64,000 nucleotides of DNA, taken from positions 62,001 through 126,000 of IMG/VR virus record IMGVR_UViG_3300030060_007423, one strand, 5' to 3'. The DNA is from a virus. Made by a program: the position numbers and the translations under genes. How positions within the stretch are numbered: position 1 is the stretch's first letter; each line of letters starts with the position of its first letter. This document shows, one piece after another, positions 17,083 through 26,748 of the stretch. The notes beneath the pieces are model-generated. The model was not told where the DNA came from, ran no database searches, and worked only from the letters and a program-made list of their open reading frames with translations.

Positions 17083-18051
17083 ATGATGAATATTGAAAAC
17101 ATAGGACATAGGTTTACAGAAATTATCAGTACACCTGAATGGAATGATTTACAAGTAAAGTATAATGAGTGCGATGACATTTATGTATTAGGTCATGGTG
17201 GTAATATGGGAGTAGCTGACCACACGGCAGTTGATATGACAAGACTTTCTAATGGTACAAAAAATGCAATGTGCCCTGGAAGTTGTGTAGTTGCAACATC
17301 ATTGATAAATGATACAAGTTTTGATTTATGGATGGTTGCTTGGTTAAAGCAAAGAACTTCAACAAGAACAAAATCACAAATGAAGAAATCATTGGTTTAT
17401 GGAATCTCTTCTTCTGGTAAATCAATTGATGTACTAAAGGCATTACAGTGGGCATCAGATAATGGAATGAAAACATGTTTAGTTACAGCTAATCCAATAG
17501 CTGGTCAAATTAAAGGTCTTACACAAGTAGTATTAGGTGTAGATTATTACCACACAGCAGAATGTTTAAGCTTATTATTACAATATCAACTTACACATGG
17601 TTCTGGAAAAGAATGTCCTCCTATTGGAAAAAATACACCAGCTGAACTTGATAAATTAAATTGGCAAGGTGATAAAATTAGAAAGCATAGTTTTCCAGAT
17701 GAAACAAGAAACATAGGTGTAGACTTTGATGGAGTAATTCATAAAAACAGTAAAGGCTTTTATGATGGAACAGTTTATGATGAACCTATTGAAGGCTCAT
17801 ATGAAGCTCTTGAAAAATTATCAAAAAAGTATGATGTAATAATTTATACAGCAAAGGCAAAACCAGATAGAGGGCTAATAAACGGAAAAACTGGAATTCA
17901 ATTAGTATGGGATTGGCTTAGAGAAAAAGACATGGCAAAATTTGTAACTAAAGTAACATCAGAAAAACCAAGAGCAGTTGCATACATTGATGATAAAGGT
18001 ATAACATTTAAGAATTGGAAACAAACACTTGGGGAAGTAGATGCACTCTAA
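17083..18051 (+). CDS. SIS-domain sugar isomerase fused to HAD domain
   Basis: 322 residues. The N-terminal part (1-185) is a phosphosugar-binding SIS domain: VLGHGGNMGVADHTAVDM resembles GmhA (sedoheptulose-7-phosphate isomerase), and YGISSSGKSIDVLKAL is the SGxS phosphate loop. The C-terminal part starts GVDFDGVIHK (Asp213, Asp215) and continues with IIYTAKAKP, a HAD phosphatase core. The combination would isomerise and then dephosphorylate, or simply channel, a sugar phosphate, perhaps heptose. Confidence 0.75.
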   Translation: MMNIENIGHRFTEIISTPEWNDLQVKYNECDDIYVLGHGGNMGVADHTAVDMTRLSNGTKNAMCPGSCVVATSLINDTSFDLWMVAWLKQRTSTRTKSQMKKSLVYGISSSGKSIDVLKALQWASDNGMKTCLVTANPIAGQIKGLTQVVLGVDYYHTAECLSLLLQYQLTHGSGKECPPIGKNTPAELDKLNWQGDKIRKHSFPDETRNIGVDFDGVIHKNSKGFYDGTVYDEPIEGSYEALEKLSKKYDVIIYTAKAKPDRGLINGKTGIQLVWDWLREKDMAKFVTKVTSEKPRAVAYIDDKGITFKNWKQTLGEVDAL

Positions 18052-18841
18052 AACTAAACAATTAAAAAAGAATATTGGTAAGCATGAGCTTATACCTCTT
18101 AGACTTCGTGAAATGAAAGATTTCTATAAAGATGACACAGCATATATTGTTACTTGTGGTCCATCATTAAATGATATTTCAAAAAAAGAGCTAAAGGAAA
18201 AACTAAAAGATAAGTTAGTGATTGCCAATAAACAAGCATATAATAGTTTAGGAAAAGTTGCAGATTTCCATATTCTCAATATTATAAACTATCAGCCATA
18301 TACTTATGAAAGTGATGAAACTATAAATATATGGGAAGTTTTTGAGCAATTTCATCCACAATTAATATTGGAAAATAAATGGCCATGCCACTTAATGCTT
18401 CCAGTTGTTGGTAATCATATTCCAAACCCTGAAAGAATGGACCAGTCACAAGCTGGTAAATTGAGTTTTGATGATTGGACATTGGACAAAACAATATATA
18501 GACAATTTGGTCCAGGAATGATGTATGAAATAATTTTTCATTTAGCAGTATATTTAGGTGTTAAGAAAATTGTTGTAGTTGGTTGGGATATTGGAGATTT
18601 AAGCCCATATTCTGGTGATGACCCAAATGAAGTTATATTTCACGACCATTGTTATTCAACTGATGAAAATAAATATGGTGAAATAACTGAAGCAAAATGT
18701 GGAATGACATACCGTGAAATGCAAGTTGTTATAGATTCAACAAAATTCTTAAAGGAATGGCTAAACTCTAAAGGAATTGAGTTAGAAATAGTTTCTGATA
18801 AGAGTTCTGCCCACAAATCAATAAAGAGAGTAAAGTTATGA
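18041..18841 (+). CDS. DUF115/GT29-like surface-sugar protein
   Basis: 266 residues. TAYIVTCGPSLNDI near residue 30 is the GPSL loop of DUF115/Maf-type proteins found in nonulosonic-acid transfer loci, and LGVKKIVVVGWDIGDLSPY near residue 178 is the second Rossmann-like strand that sialyltransferase-like enzymes share. A sialic-acid-type transferase or related nucleotide-sugar enzyme is likely. Overlaps its neighbours by 11 and 4 bases. Confidence 0.55.
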   Translation: MHSKTKQLKKNIGKHELIPLRLREMKDFYKDDTAYIVTCGPSLNDISKKELKEKLKDKLVIANKQAYNSLGKVADFHILNIINYQPYTYESDETINIWEVFEQFHPQLILENKWPCHLMLPVVGNHIPNPERMDQSQAGKLSFDDWTLDKTIYRQFGPGMMYEIIFHLAVYLGVKKIVVVGWDIGDLSPYSGDDPNEVIFHDHCYSTDENKYGEITEAKCGMTYREMQVVIDSTKFLKEWLNSKGIELEIVSDKSSAHKSIKRVKL

Positions 18842-19260
18842 AATCAGACAGTGATGTAAAAAATGTATTAACAGATGATGGACTTCCAGAGGAATCATTA
18901 AAAACATTTCATTCATATGAAAATAATACCACTGTAAATATTGATGATTTAAGAAAAGAATTAGGAATGGGTAGCTGGGCTGTAAGAATTGCATATAATG
19001 ATAGGTTTGGTGGAGTTGTAATACAGCAACAAAGTGGAGAAGGAAATAGGAAACATTATCATCCACATGCAGATGAAAACTGGGTGATAATAGATGGAGA
19101 ATGGGAATGGTGGATTGATGGGCAAGGAACAAAGACAGTAAAGAAAAATGATATTATTGTTGTACCTGTAAATACTTGGCATCATATTAAATGTGTAAAA
19201 GGTCCAGGTATAAGGTATGCAATAACACAACCAGATGTAGAGCATGTATATGAAAAATAA
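18838..19260 (+). CDS. Cupin-domain protein
   Basis: 140 residues. GNRKHYHPHADENWVIIDG and later IIVVPVNTWHHIKCV give the two cupin motifs with metal-binding histidines. Either a sugar-modifying isomerase/epimerase-like enzyme or a small-molecule sensor. It is placed between the DUF115-like gene and the SDR gene. Confidence 0.78.
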   Translation: MKSDSDVKNVLTDDGLPEESLKTFHSYENNTTVNIDDLRKELGMGSWAVRIAYNDRFGGVVIQQQSGEGNRKHYHPHADENWVIIDGEWEWWIDGQGTKTVKKNDIIVVPVNTWHHIKCVKGPGIRYAITQPDVEHVYEK

Positions 19261-19906
19261 GACAGTAGTTGTTGTTGGCGGAAGTACAGGTATTGGAAAG
19301 GGAATTGTTGATTCTTTCAAAAATCTTGGTGCTAGGGTTGAATCTATAAGTAGGTCAAATTGTGATATAACTAAAAAAGAAGATATTGATTTCTATTTTT
19401 CAGATATACATGAGGTAGACATACTTATTAACAATGCAGCCATCAATTACTGTAAACCTATTGAAGATATACATTTAGATGAGTGGAAAAGTGTAATAGA
19501 CACAAACCTTACATCATATTTCTATATAATTAAAAAGTGCATTCCATTAATGAAAAGAGGAAGTAAAATAGTAAATGTATCATCAATAGCTGGGAGAAAC
19601 AAGAGCTTGGTAAGTGGTGTACATTATACTTCATCAAAGGCAGGTATTATTGGTTTAACAAGACAGCTTTCACAAGAACTAGGACCAAGAGGTATAAACA
19701 TCAATTGTGTATGCCCAAGCCAAACATTAACACCAATGTTGGAAAGGTCAATGTCCTTAGAAGAATTGGCAAATTTAGAAAGTAAGATTCCATTAAGACG
19801 TGTTGCTGAAGTTGATGAAGTTGTGAAGCCTATATTATTTTTATGCTCTGAAGATGCGTCATATATTCATGGTGCATGTATAGATATAAACGGAGGACAA
19901 TTATGA
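19250..19906 (+). CDS. Short-chain dehydrogenase/reductase
   Basis: 218 residues, classical SDR. GGSTGIGKG near the N-terminus is the NAD(P)-binding loop, INNAAI follows, and the catalytic Ser112, Tyr126 and Lys130 (YTSSK) are intact. The substrate is probably a nucleotide-sugar or sugar intermediate, judging from the neighbours. Starts at 19244 or 19250 are both possible. The stop overlaps the CMP-sugar synthetase start (ATGA). Confidence 0.85.
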   Translation: MKNKTVVVVGGSTGIGKGIVDSFKNLGARVESISRSNCDITKKEDIDFYFSDIHEVDILINNAAINYCKPIEDIHLDEWKSVIDTNLTSYFYIIKKCIPLMKRGSKIVNVSSIAGRNKSLVSGVHYTSSKAGIIGLTRQLSQELGPRGININCVCPSQTLTPMLERSMSLEELANLESKIPLRRVAEVDEVVKPILFLCSEDASYIHGACIDINGGQL

Positions 19907-20634
19907 AAGTAGCGGTTATTATACCAGCAAGATATAAATCAGGAAGATTTCCTGGAAAACCATTGGAAGATATTTTAGGTAAGCCAATGGTTATAAGAGT
20001 TGCAGAAATAGCAGAAAAAGCTGTTGGTAAACAAAATGTTTATGTTGCAACTGATGATTTAAGAATTAAAAATGTTGTTGACGATAGTGGTTATAATGTT
20101 ATTATGACATCTCCTAAACATCCATGTTGTACAGATAGAGTTGCTGAAGCAGCTTATCATTTAGATGCTGATATAATTGTAAATTTACAAGGAGATGAAC
20201 CAATGTTAAATCCTAATGAGATAACTTTGGCAATAAATGCAAAACAACAATACCCTGGGTATGTAATAAATTGTGCAGCAGATTTGCAAGATTTTGAAAA
20301 ACCTGAAAATAGAAACATCATAAAAATGGCAATGGGACTAACCGATAATCTTGTATGTGCATCAAGAAATCCCATACCAGTTGAAAAGTCAGGAAATGCT
20401 CCAATTTGTAAAAAACAAGTATGTATTTATGTTTATAACAAGGAAGAGTTAAAATTGTTTTTAGACCAGGGAACTACTCCTTTAGAAGGTGTAGAAGAAG
20501 TTGATATATTAAGATTTTTAGAAATGGGTGTACCCGTAAAAATAATAAATGTATCTGGAGACTCACATGCAGTTGATGTTCCAGGTGATATTGAAATAGT
20601 TGAAAAACTTTTGAAGGAGAGAGATAATGCATAA
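19903..20634 (+). CDS. CMP-Kdo synthetase-like cytidylyltransferase
   Basis: 244 residues, KdsB family. IIPARYKSGRFPGKPL is the CTP-binding loop, followed by VYVATDD, CCTDRVAEA and VNLQGDEPML, all in the family's order. It activates Kdo or a related acid sugar with CMP. SD GGAGG at 19892 selects the ATG at 19903 over the in-frame upstream ATG. CMP-sugar enzymes here and at 26741 suggest two different acid sugars. Confidence 0.85.
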   Translation: MKVAVIIPARYKSGRFPGKPLEDILGKPMVIRVAEIAEKAVGKQNVYVATDDLRIKNVVDDSGYNVIMTSPKHPCCTDRVAEAAYHLDADIIVNLQGDEPMLNPNEITLAINAKQQYPGYVINCAADLQDFEKPENRNIIKMAMGLTDNLVCASRNPIPVEKSGNAPICKKQVCIYVYNKEELKLFLDQGTTPLEGVEEVDILRFLEMGVPVKIINVSGDSHAVDVPGDIEIVEKLLKERDNA

Positions 20635-21499
20635 GATAACACATTGTATATCGTCATTTAACAATTTGAATTATTTGAAATTGGCTGTAAAGTCAGTTCG
20701 TGAAAATTCATATTATAAAGATTCCCCACTAATTATTCATGCTGAAAATTGCCAAGATGGTACCAATGAATGGCTAGCTGAGAATAGTGAAAAGTGGAAT
20801 TTTGAATATTATGTTGAACAAAATGAAAATCCAATTGGTATTGGTGGTGGAATGAACTTTTGTGCATCAAAGGTAAAAACCGAATTCATTAACTTTTTGC
20901 ATGCTGATTTTTATGTATCAAAAAACTGGGATATTGAATTATTAAATAAATTTGAACAATACCCAGATGACAAATTAATGGTGTTTAGCCAAAGAATACA
21001 ACCAGATATTTTTAATGATAGTGAAAGACCTGGAACTATTTTTGTACCACTAAATGAATTTGGAGAGTATCATCATAATTTTGATGAAAAACATTTTTTA
21101 ACATGGGCAGAAGATTTTACATCAATAAATGATTGGGAAATTGTAAAAACTGAAGGTGTTAGTGGAATGGTAAGAAAACGTGATTGGGATTACATTGGTG
21201 GAAATGATGATAGGTTTGCACCAGCATATTGGGAAGATGCAGACTTATTTATTAGAATGATGAATGAAGGTTATAGATTTGTCTTAACATCAAAATCGTT
21301 AGTTTATCATTTTGCATCAAGAGCATCAAGGTTTCCAGATGATAACTTAAAATCAAGACCAGTTAATTTGGCACAAATAGAACAAAGAAGTTTACAAAGG
21401 TTTGTTGAAAAGTATGGAAAAACACCAGACCTAGATAATAATCAACACTATATAGCAATGCAACCAATAGATGGTTCAAAGAATAGGATAAATCAATGA
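20627..21499 (+). CDS. Glycosyltransferase family 2
   Basis: 290 residues. CISSFNNLNYLKLAVKSV is the first strand and helix; NFLHADFYVSKNWDIEL carries the DxD-like HAD; WEDADLFIRMMNEGY is the ED-type catalytic base region. Overlaps the KdsB-like gene by 8 bases and the Gmd gene by 4. Confidence 0.83.
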   Translation: MHKITHCISSFNNLNYLKLAVKSVRENSYYKDSPLIIHAENCQDGTNEWLAENSEKWNFEYYVEQNENPIGIGGGMNFCASKVKTEFINFLHADFYVSKNWDIELLNKFEQYPDDKLMVFSQRIQPDIFNDSERPGTIFVPLNEFGEYHHNFDEKHFLTWAEDFTSINDWEIVKTEGVSGMVRKRDWDYIGGNDDRFAPAYWEDADLFIRMMNEGYRFVLTSKSLVYHFASRASRFPDDNLKSRPVNLAQIEQRSLQRFVEKYGKTPDLDNNQHYIAMQPIDGSKNRINQ

Positions 21500-22464
21500 A
21501 AAAAACAGCATTAATTACAGGTATTAGTGGAATGGATGGAAGCCATTTGGCAGATTTTTTATTGTCAAAGAATTATGTAGTATATGGCATGGAGAGACGT
21601 TCATCCCATATAAATAATATCAACACATCTCACTTGGACGGAAAAATAACAATATTAACAGGTGATATGACAGACCAAAACTCACTAACAAGATGTCTTA
21701 AGGAATCAAATCCAGATGAAGTTTATAATCTTGCAGCACAATCATTTGTTGGTGAAAGTTGGAATACTCCTGAACAAACAAGCAATGTAACTGGTTTAGG
21801 TGTATTGAGAGTATTGGAGGCAATAAGAGAGTTTAATCCAAAAATTAGATTTTACCAAGCAAGTAGTTCTGAAATGTTTGGAAGAATGGTTGAAAATCCT
21901 GCAAAAGAAACAACTCCGTTTTATCCAAGAAGTCCTTATGGTGTATCAAAGTTATATGGCCATTGGATAACTAAAAACTATAGAGAGTCATATGATATGT
22001 ATGCATGTAGTGGAATACTTTTTAATCATGAAAGTGAAAGAAGAGGTATTGAATTTGTAACAAGAAAAATTTCAGACGGTGTTGCAAAAATACATTTAGG
22101 TTTAGCCAATGATATTACTTTAGGTAATTTAGATGCAGAAAGAGATTGGGGTTATGCACCTGATTATGTTGAAGCAATGTGGCTAATGTTACAACAGGAA
22201 ACTCCAGATGATTATGTTATTGCAACAGGTGAAAAACATTCAATTAAGGATTTTTTAGATGCTGCATTTAATCACGTTGGAATCAGAAAGTGGAAAACAT
22301 ATGTTAAACAAGACCCAAGATTTATGAGACCAGCTGAAGTTGATGTGTTAAGAGGTGATTATAGTAAAGCAAAGAAAGACTTAGGATGGTCACCAAAAAC
22401 TAATTTTGCAGAGTTAGTTGCAAAAATGGTTGATAATGATATAGAATTAAATCGTACAATTTAG
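21496..22464 (+). CDS. gmd: GDP-mannose 4,6-dehydratase
   Basis: 322 residues, extended SDR. TGISGMDGSHLADFL is the NADP-binding loop; VYNLAAQSFVGESWNTP and SSSEMFG are characteristic of GDP-mannose dehydratases, and YGVSKLYGH holds the catalytic Tyr-Lys. The product GDP-4-keto-6-deoxymannose is a precursor of fucose, rhamnose and perosamine. The DegT aminotransferase at 23433 could convert it to perosamine. Confidence 0.9.
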   Translation: MKKTALITGISGMDGSHLADFLLSKNYVVYGMERRSSHINNINTSHLDGKITILTGDMTDQNSLTRCLKESNPDEVYNLAAQSFVGESWNTPEQTSNVTGLGVLRVLEAIREFNPKIRFYQASSSEMFGRMVENPAKETTPFYPRSPYGVSKLYGHWITKNYRESYDMYACSGILFNHESERRGIEFVTRKISDGVAKIHLGLANDITLGNLDAERDWGYAPDYVEAMWLMLQQETPDDYVIATGEKHSIKDFLDAAFNHVGIRKWKTYVKQDPRFMRPAEVDVLRGDYSKAKKDLGWSPKTNFAELVAKMVDNDIELNRTI

Positions 22465-22475
22465 AGGAAATTAAT

Positions 22476-23396
22476 ATGAAAAGAAAATTAAGATTTGTAG
22501 TTTGTGGTTGGTGGTTTGATGAATTTGATAATAAAAAAGGCCAAACGAGTTTTATTGAAGAACTAAAGGAATTTAATGACAAAAATGATTTTGTTGATGT
22601 ATTTTGGACATGTCATAAAACTCCACCAAAATTGATTAAAGATAATTTCAATTGGAAAGAATTTACTAATTTAGGATTGGAGTGGGGAGCTTACGACCAA
22701 GGGTGGAGACATATACAAGCTAATGATGGATTAGAGTCTTTTTCACCAGATGATATTATATTTTTTATGCAAGATGATATATTAATTCATGATTGGTCTT
22801 TTGTAAAAAAATGTATTGATTTAATTGAGTCAGGTGCAAAGGTTATAGGTAATGGTGCAAATTATCCATTATATTTTAATCCTCTTGATATACCACCAAT
22901 TAGTAAAAATTGGATCAATCCAACAAAGAGATGGGTTGATTATATACGTGAAGAAAATCATGATTTAATTGCTGGACCTTTACAGTCAATTTCTGTAAGA
23001 GGAAGCTTTGTTTGTTTAACACATGAATCAATGAGTACAATAGGTGGATTTGATTATGTAGACACACCACTACCAAACCATGCGTTAAGAACAGTACCAA
23101 AAGGTGCACCAGATGCTCATAAACATAATATCATGGTGTATGATAAAACTAAGGTACCTCAAGGAATTAATGTATTAGAAAAGCTTCAACTCACAAATGG
23201 CTTTGGAAATACCACAATGTATCTTAATGCATATAAATTTACAAAAATGCTTGGTGCACATACATTTAAGTATTTATCAGATACATACAGAAAATCGCCA
23301 TATATGACAGAATGTGGAAATGGAATGGTTGAATTACCACAGGAAGGTGGAAGAACTATTAGAATTCCAGTTAATGAAAGTTTTATAGCACGATAA
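22476..23396 (+). CDS. Glycosyltransferase-like protein
   Basis: 306 residues. IIFFMQDDILIHDWSF (about 89-104) gives a QDD metal site of a GT-A enzyme, and GSFVCLTHESMSTIGGFDY resembles the GT2 acceptor region. The N-terminus starts VVCGWWFDEF, atypical for GT2. It ends the unit before the promoter at 23408. Confidence 0.65.
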   Translation: MKRKLRFVVCGWWFDEFDNKKGQTSFIEELKEFNDKNDFVDVFWTCHKTPPKLIKDNFNWKEFTNLGLEWGAYDQGWRHIQANDGLESFSPDDIIFFMQDDILIHDWSFVKKCIDLIESGAKVIGNGANYPLYFNPLDIPPISKNWINPTKRWVDYIREENHDLIAGPLQSISVRGSFVCLTHESMSTIGGFDYVDTPLPNHALRTVPKGAPDAHKHNIMVYDKTKVPQGINVLEKLQLTNGFGNTTMYLNAYKFTKMLGAHTFKYLSDTYRKSPYMTECGNGMVELPQEGGRTIRIPVNESFIAR

Positions 23397-23407
23397 ATTT
23401 TTTATTG

Positions 23408-23432
23408 TCAAAAAAATTAGTTATATTATATT
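23408..23432 (+). promoter_or_regulatory. YCAA-N8-GTTATATT promoter, leaderless
   Basis: TCAA at 23408 and GTTATATT at 23420. The ATG at 23433 lies 13 bases after the G, so the transcript would start on or next to the start codon. It opens the third part of the glycan cluster. Confidence 0.7.
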
Positions 23433-24638
23433 ATGAAAAAAATAAACGTACTAAAACCAAAATTTGAAACTGACAAGATATTAGAACAAATGCGAGAGTG
23501 TTTGGATTCTGGATGGACAGGTATGGGATTCAAAACTGTTGAGTTTGAAGAAAAGTGGAAAGAATATACTCAATTACCTCATGCACACTTCATTGCATCA
23601 AATACTGTAGGACTTCATTTGGCATTAAACCTTTTCAAAAATAAGGATGGTTGGAAAGATGGTGATGAAATAATTACTACTCCTCTTACATTTGTATCAA
23701 CAAACCATGCAATAATGTATGAAAGACTAAAACCAGTATTTGCAGATGTTGATAGTTCAATGTGTTTAGACCCAAAGTCAATTGAAGAAAATATTACTGA
23801 TAAAACAAGAGCTGTTTTATATGTTGGTATTGGTGGAAACACAGGACAATTATTGGAAGTACAGAGAATATGTGAAAAGCATAATGTAAGATTAATTTTA
23901 GATGCAGCTCATATGTCAGGAACTAAAATTAAAAATGTATTTATGGGTGTTGGTTATACAACTGAACATATTGGAAAAGAGGCAGACGTTACTATTTTTA
24001 GTTTTCAAGCTGTAAAGAATTTACCAACAGCAGATAGTGGAATGATATGCTTTAGTGATGAAGAAGACGATAAGCTAGTACGACAACTTTCATGGTTAGG
24101 AATTGATAAAGACACATATTCACGAAGTACTGAAGGTTCATATAAATGGAAATATGATGTACCAAACATTGGATTCAAATATCATGGAAATTCTATAATG
24201 GCATCAATAGGTTTAGTTCAGTTAGATAGGTTAGATGAAGACAATAAGTATAGAAATCAAATTGCAGATTGGTATACTGAATGTTTAACTGATGATTGGG
24301 GAAGACATGATCCTAGATGTATAGAAATCGTAAAAGACGATTTGTATGTTGCAATATCATCAAAACATTTATTTCAAATATTAGTACCAGCTGAGTGTCG
24401 TGACAATTTAATTGAATTATTGTATAGCAATGAAATATATCCAGGTGTACATTATATTGATAACACAAATTATCCAATGTATAGTGATAGTCATGGAAAA
24501 TGTCCAAATGCACATTCATATTCAAAAAGATTAATTACATTACCAATACATTTAGGTATAACTAAAAATGATGTAAAAAGAATATCACAGATTATAAAGG
24601 ATTGTAAATGGTTAGGAGATTGGAAATGGATAGGATAA
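23433..24638 (+). CDS. DegT/DnrJ/EryC1-type sugar aminotransferase
   Basis: 401 residues, PLP-dependent. LDSGWTGMGFKTVEFE at the N-terminus, TTPLTFVSTNHAIMYE and LILDAAH (PLP-binding Asp) are family marks; the Schiff-base lysine is Lys195 in FSFQAVKNLPTADSGM, with Gln where His is usual. It aminates a keto-sugar nucleotide. With Gmd in the preceding unit, GDP-perosamine is a plausible product. No SD: leaderless start. Confidence 0.88.
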   Translation: MKKINVLKPKFETDKILEQMRECLDSGWTGMGFKTVEFEEKWKEYTQLPHAHFIASNTVGLHLALNLFKNKDGWKDGDEIITTPLTFVSTNHAIMYERLKPVFADVDSSMCLDPKSIEENITDKTRAVLYVGIGGNTGQLLEVQRICEKHNVRLILDAAHMSGTKIKNVFMGVGYTTEHIGKEADVTIFSFQAVKNLPTADSGMICFSDEEDDKLVRQLSWLGIDKDTYSRSTEGSYKWKYDVPNIGFKYHGNSIMASIGLVQLDRLDEDNKYRNQIADWYTECLTDDWGRHDPRCIEIVKDDLYVAISSKHLFQILVPAECRDNLIELLYSNEIYPGVHYIDNTNYPMYSDSHGKCPNAHSYSKRLITLPIHLGITKNDVKRISQIIKDCKWLGDWKWIG

Positions 24639-25810
24639 CATTTTGTATACCAAGTAAAAGTAACTTAAGATATCTTAAAGCATGCATTCCATCAATTAGG
24701 GAAAATGCACATAGAAAAGACCATGATATTGTTGTTTTTGTTGATAGTGATGAAGATGGAACAGTTGAATGGTTAAAGGAAGTTAAAGACGATTACAATA
24801 TATCTTATCATGTAAATCCTGATTTAGGAAAGAGCTTATATGGTATTGGAATGGCATATGATTATTGTATTGAAAAATCAACAACTGATATCTTTATGAT
24901 TTTTCATGCAGACATGATGCTAGCTAAAGATGCTGATTTAATAGCTTGGAAACAACTTAAAGAAAAGCATGTTGTTTGTTCAACAAGAATTGAACCACCT
25001 ATCCATCCAAATGCAGGTGAAAAAATATTAGTTGATTTTGGTATGTGGCCAGAAGACTTTATGTCAAAAGAATTTGACAATTATGTAAAGTTAGCAAAAG
25101 AAAAATATGGTGATAAAACTACAGAAGGAATATTTGCTCCTTGGATGATGTATAAATCAGATTTTCTAAAAATAGGTGGACATGATAAAATATTACATTC
25201 TTGTAGAGAAGATAGTGATGTATTTAATAGAATGCATTTGGCAGGATATAATTTTATTCAAAGTTGGCAAAGTTTTGTTTATCACTTAACAGGAAGAGGA
25301 GCTGGTAGTTTTGATGGAGATGAAGAGAGACATAAAAATTGGCAACATATGATGACAAATTCAACTAGAGAATTTATTAGAAAATGGGGAACAGGTGTTC
25401 AACATGATGCACTAATGAAACCTTTAGTTTCTAAAAAATACAACATTTCATTTGTCATTGAAAATTGTAGTGATGCACATGTGCAATTGCTTTATCATGT
25501 TGAACCTTGGTGCGATAGTGTATATTGTAATGAATCAATTGGTAAAAAATATATAGAGTTAGAACAAAATAATACATCATTTGATTTAACAAAAAGATTA
25601 AAAAGTATAACATCACAACCAACTGAGAATGTTATTGTAAAGTTTGATTCACAACATCTTAGTACACAGGAAAGATTTAACTTTTTAACTCAGCTTTCAA
25701 ATATATTGACTGATAGCGGCCAAGTTGGACACATGAAATATGATATATTTGATATTGAAATTAAATCATTAGATACATACGAAAATGAGTTAATAAATGT
25801 CAAGAATTAA
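24626..25810 (+). CDS. Glycosyltransferase family 2 with C-terminal extension
   Basis: About 394 residues. ITFCIPSKSNLRYLKACIPSI begins a GT2 domain, FMIFHADMML carries the HAD metal site, and REDSDVFNRMHLAGY supplies the catalytic base. Residues beyond about 265 form an extra domain of about 130 residues with no recognised family, similar in style to a SAM-like or adaptor domain. The ATG at 24626 is preferred to 24608 because AGGAG lies 8 bases before it. Confidence 0.78.
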   Translation: MDRITFCIPSKSNLRYLKACIPSIRENAHRKDHDIVVFVDSDEDGTVEWLKEVKDDYNISYHVNPDLGKSLYGIGMAYDYCIEKSTTDIFMIFHADMMLAKDADLIAWKQLKEKHVVCSTRIEPPIHPNAGEKILVDFGMWPEDFMSKEFDNYVKLAKEKYGDKTTEGIFAPWMMYKSDFLKIGGHDKILHSCREDSDVFNRMHLAGYNFIQSWQSFVYHLTGRGAGSFDGDEERHKNWQHMMTNSTREFIRKWGTGVQHDALMKPLVSKKYNISFVIENCSDAHVQLLYHVEPWCDSVYCNESIGKKYIELEQNNTSFDLTKRLKSITSQPTENVIVKFDSQHLSTQERFNFLTQLSNILTDSGQVGHMKYDIFDIEIKSLDTYENELINVKN

Positions 25811-25967
25811 ACAAATAGAAAAAAGATTAGATTACCTAAAGACTGAAGTTGTTCATGCACCTAGATTGGATGGTTGGACTCTAAATGGCCATAGGGAAGA
25901 AATTAAAAAGTTAATACAGGAACTAAAAGAAATACAGGAGAAAACTGATGACAAAGATAATAGCTGA
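25797..25967 (+). CDS. Small coiled-coil protein (56 aa)
   Basis: Start ATG at 25797 overlaps the glycosyltransferase end by 14 bases and the stop overlaps NeuB by 20. The sequence is charged and helical (KQIEKRLDYL, REEIKKLIQELKEIQEK). It fills the gap between the two genes. No function known; possibly a partner or assembly factor. Confidence 0.6.
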   Translation: MSRIKQIEKRLDYLKTEVVHAPRLDGWTLNGHREEIKKLIQELKEIQEKTDDKDNS

Positions 25968-26748
25968 AATAGGTTGGAATCATATGGGCGATATGAAACT
26001 TGCTAAAGAAATGATTAAGGCTGCAAAGGATTCTGGTGCAGATTTTGCAAAGTTTCAAACGTGGTCTGTTGATAGATTAAAGCCAGGACCTTGGAATGAA
26101 GATGGAAGAATTGATATATACAAGAAAGCAGAATTGACTCGTGAAAATCATGAAGAGTTAATATCATATTGTAATGAAGTTGGAATTGAATTTATGTCAT
26201 CAGTATTTAGTATTGCAGACGCACAATTACTTGTTGATTTAGATATTAAGACTGTTAAGATTCCAAGTATGGAATGTAGAAATGTTGAACTTGTTAAGTT
26301 TTGCAATGAACACTTTGAATCTATTTATATGTCAACAGGTGCATCAACATTAAAAGAGGTATGTGATAGTGTTGATTTGATTGATAAGCCATTATTTTTA
26401 ATGCATTGTGTATCGTCATACCCATGTGAAATTGAAAATGCAAACTTAAATAAGATTTTTGGACTAAAGGGAATATGTCCTACTGTTGGATATAGTGATC
26501 ACTGTTTAGGTACAGACGTTGCAAAGTATGCTATAGAATATGGAATAAATGTTGTTGAAAAACATTTTACAACAGATACTTCACTTCCGGGTAGAGACAA
26601 CCAATTTGCAATAACTCCACCAGAATTAAAAAATCTTAAACAGTGGATTGACAATAAATCTCTTGCACAACAATATGTTGCACGTGATTATTTACCAGTT
26701 GAAGAAGAAGTAAGAAAAGTTTATCATGGAAGATTTAACAATGAATAA
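25948..26748 (+). CDS. neuB: Nonulosonic acid (sialic acid-type) synthase, NeuB-like, lacking SAF domain
   Basis: 266 residues, TIM barrel of the NeuB family: IAEIGWNHMGDMKLAKEM, DFAKFQTW, FMSSVFS, VKIPSMEC, MSTGAS, LMHCVSSYP, GYSDHCLG and VEKHFTTD, all in order. It condenses phosphoenolpyruvate with an N-acetylated sugar to a nine-carbon acid. Usual length is about 340 with a C-terminal antifreeze-like SAF domain; here the protein stops at the end of the barrel, with only about 25 residues of tail. SD CAGGAG precedes the start. Confidence 0.88.
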   Translation: MTKIIAEIGWNHMGDMKLAKEMIKAAKDSGADFAKFQTWSVDRLKPGPWNEDGRIDIYKKAELTRENHEELISYCNEVGIEFMSSVFSIADAQLLVDLDIKTVKIPSMECRNVELVKFCNEHFESIYMSTGASTLKEVCDSVDLIDKPLFLMHCVSSYPCEIENANLNKIFGLKGICPTVGYSDHCLGTDVAKYAIEYGINVVEKHFTTDTSLPGRDNQFAITPPELKNLKQWIDNKSLAQQYVARDYLPVEEEVRKVYHGRFNNE

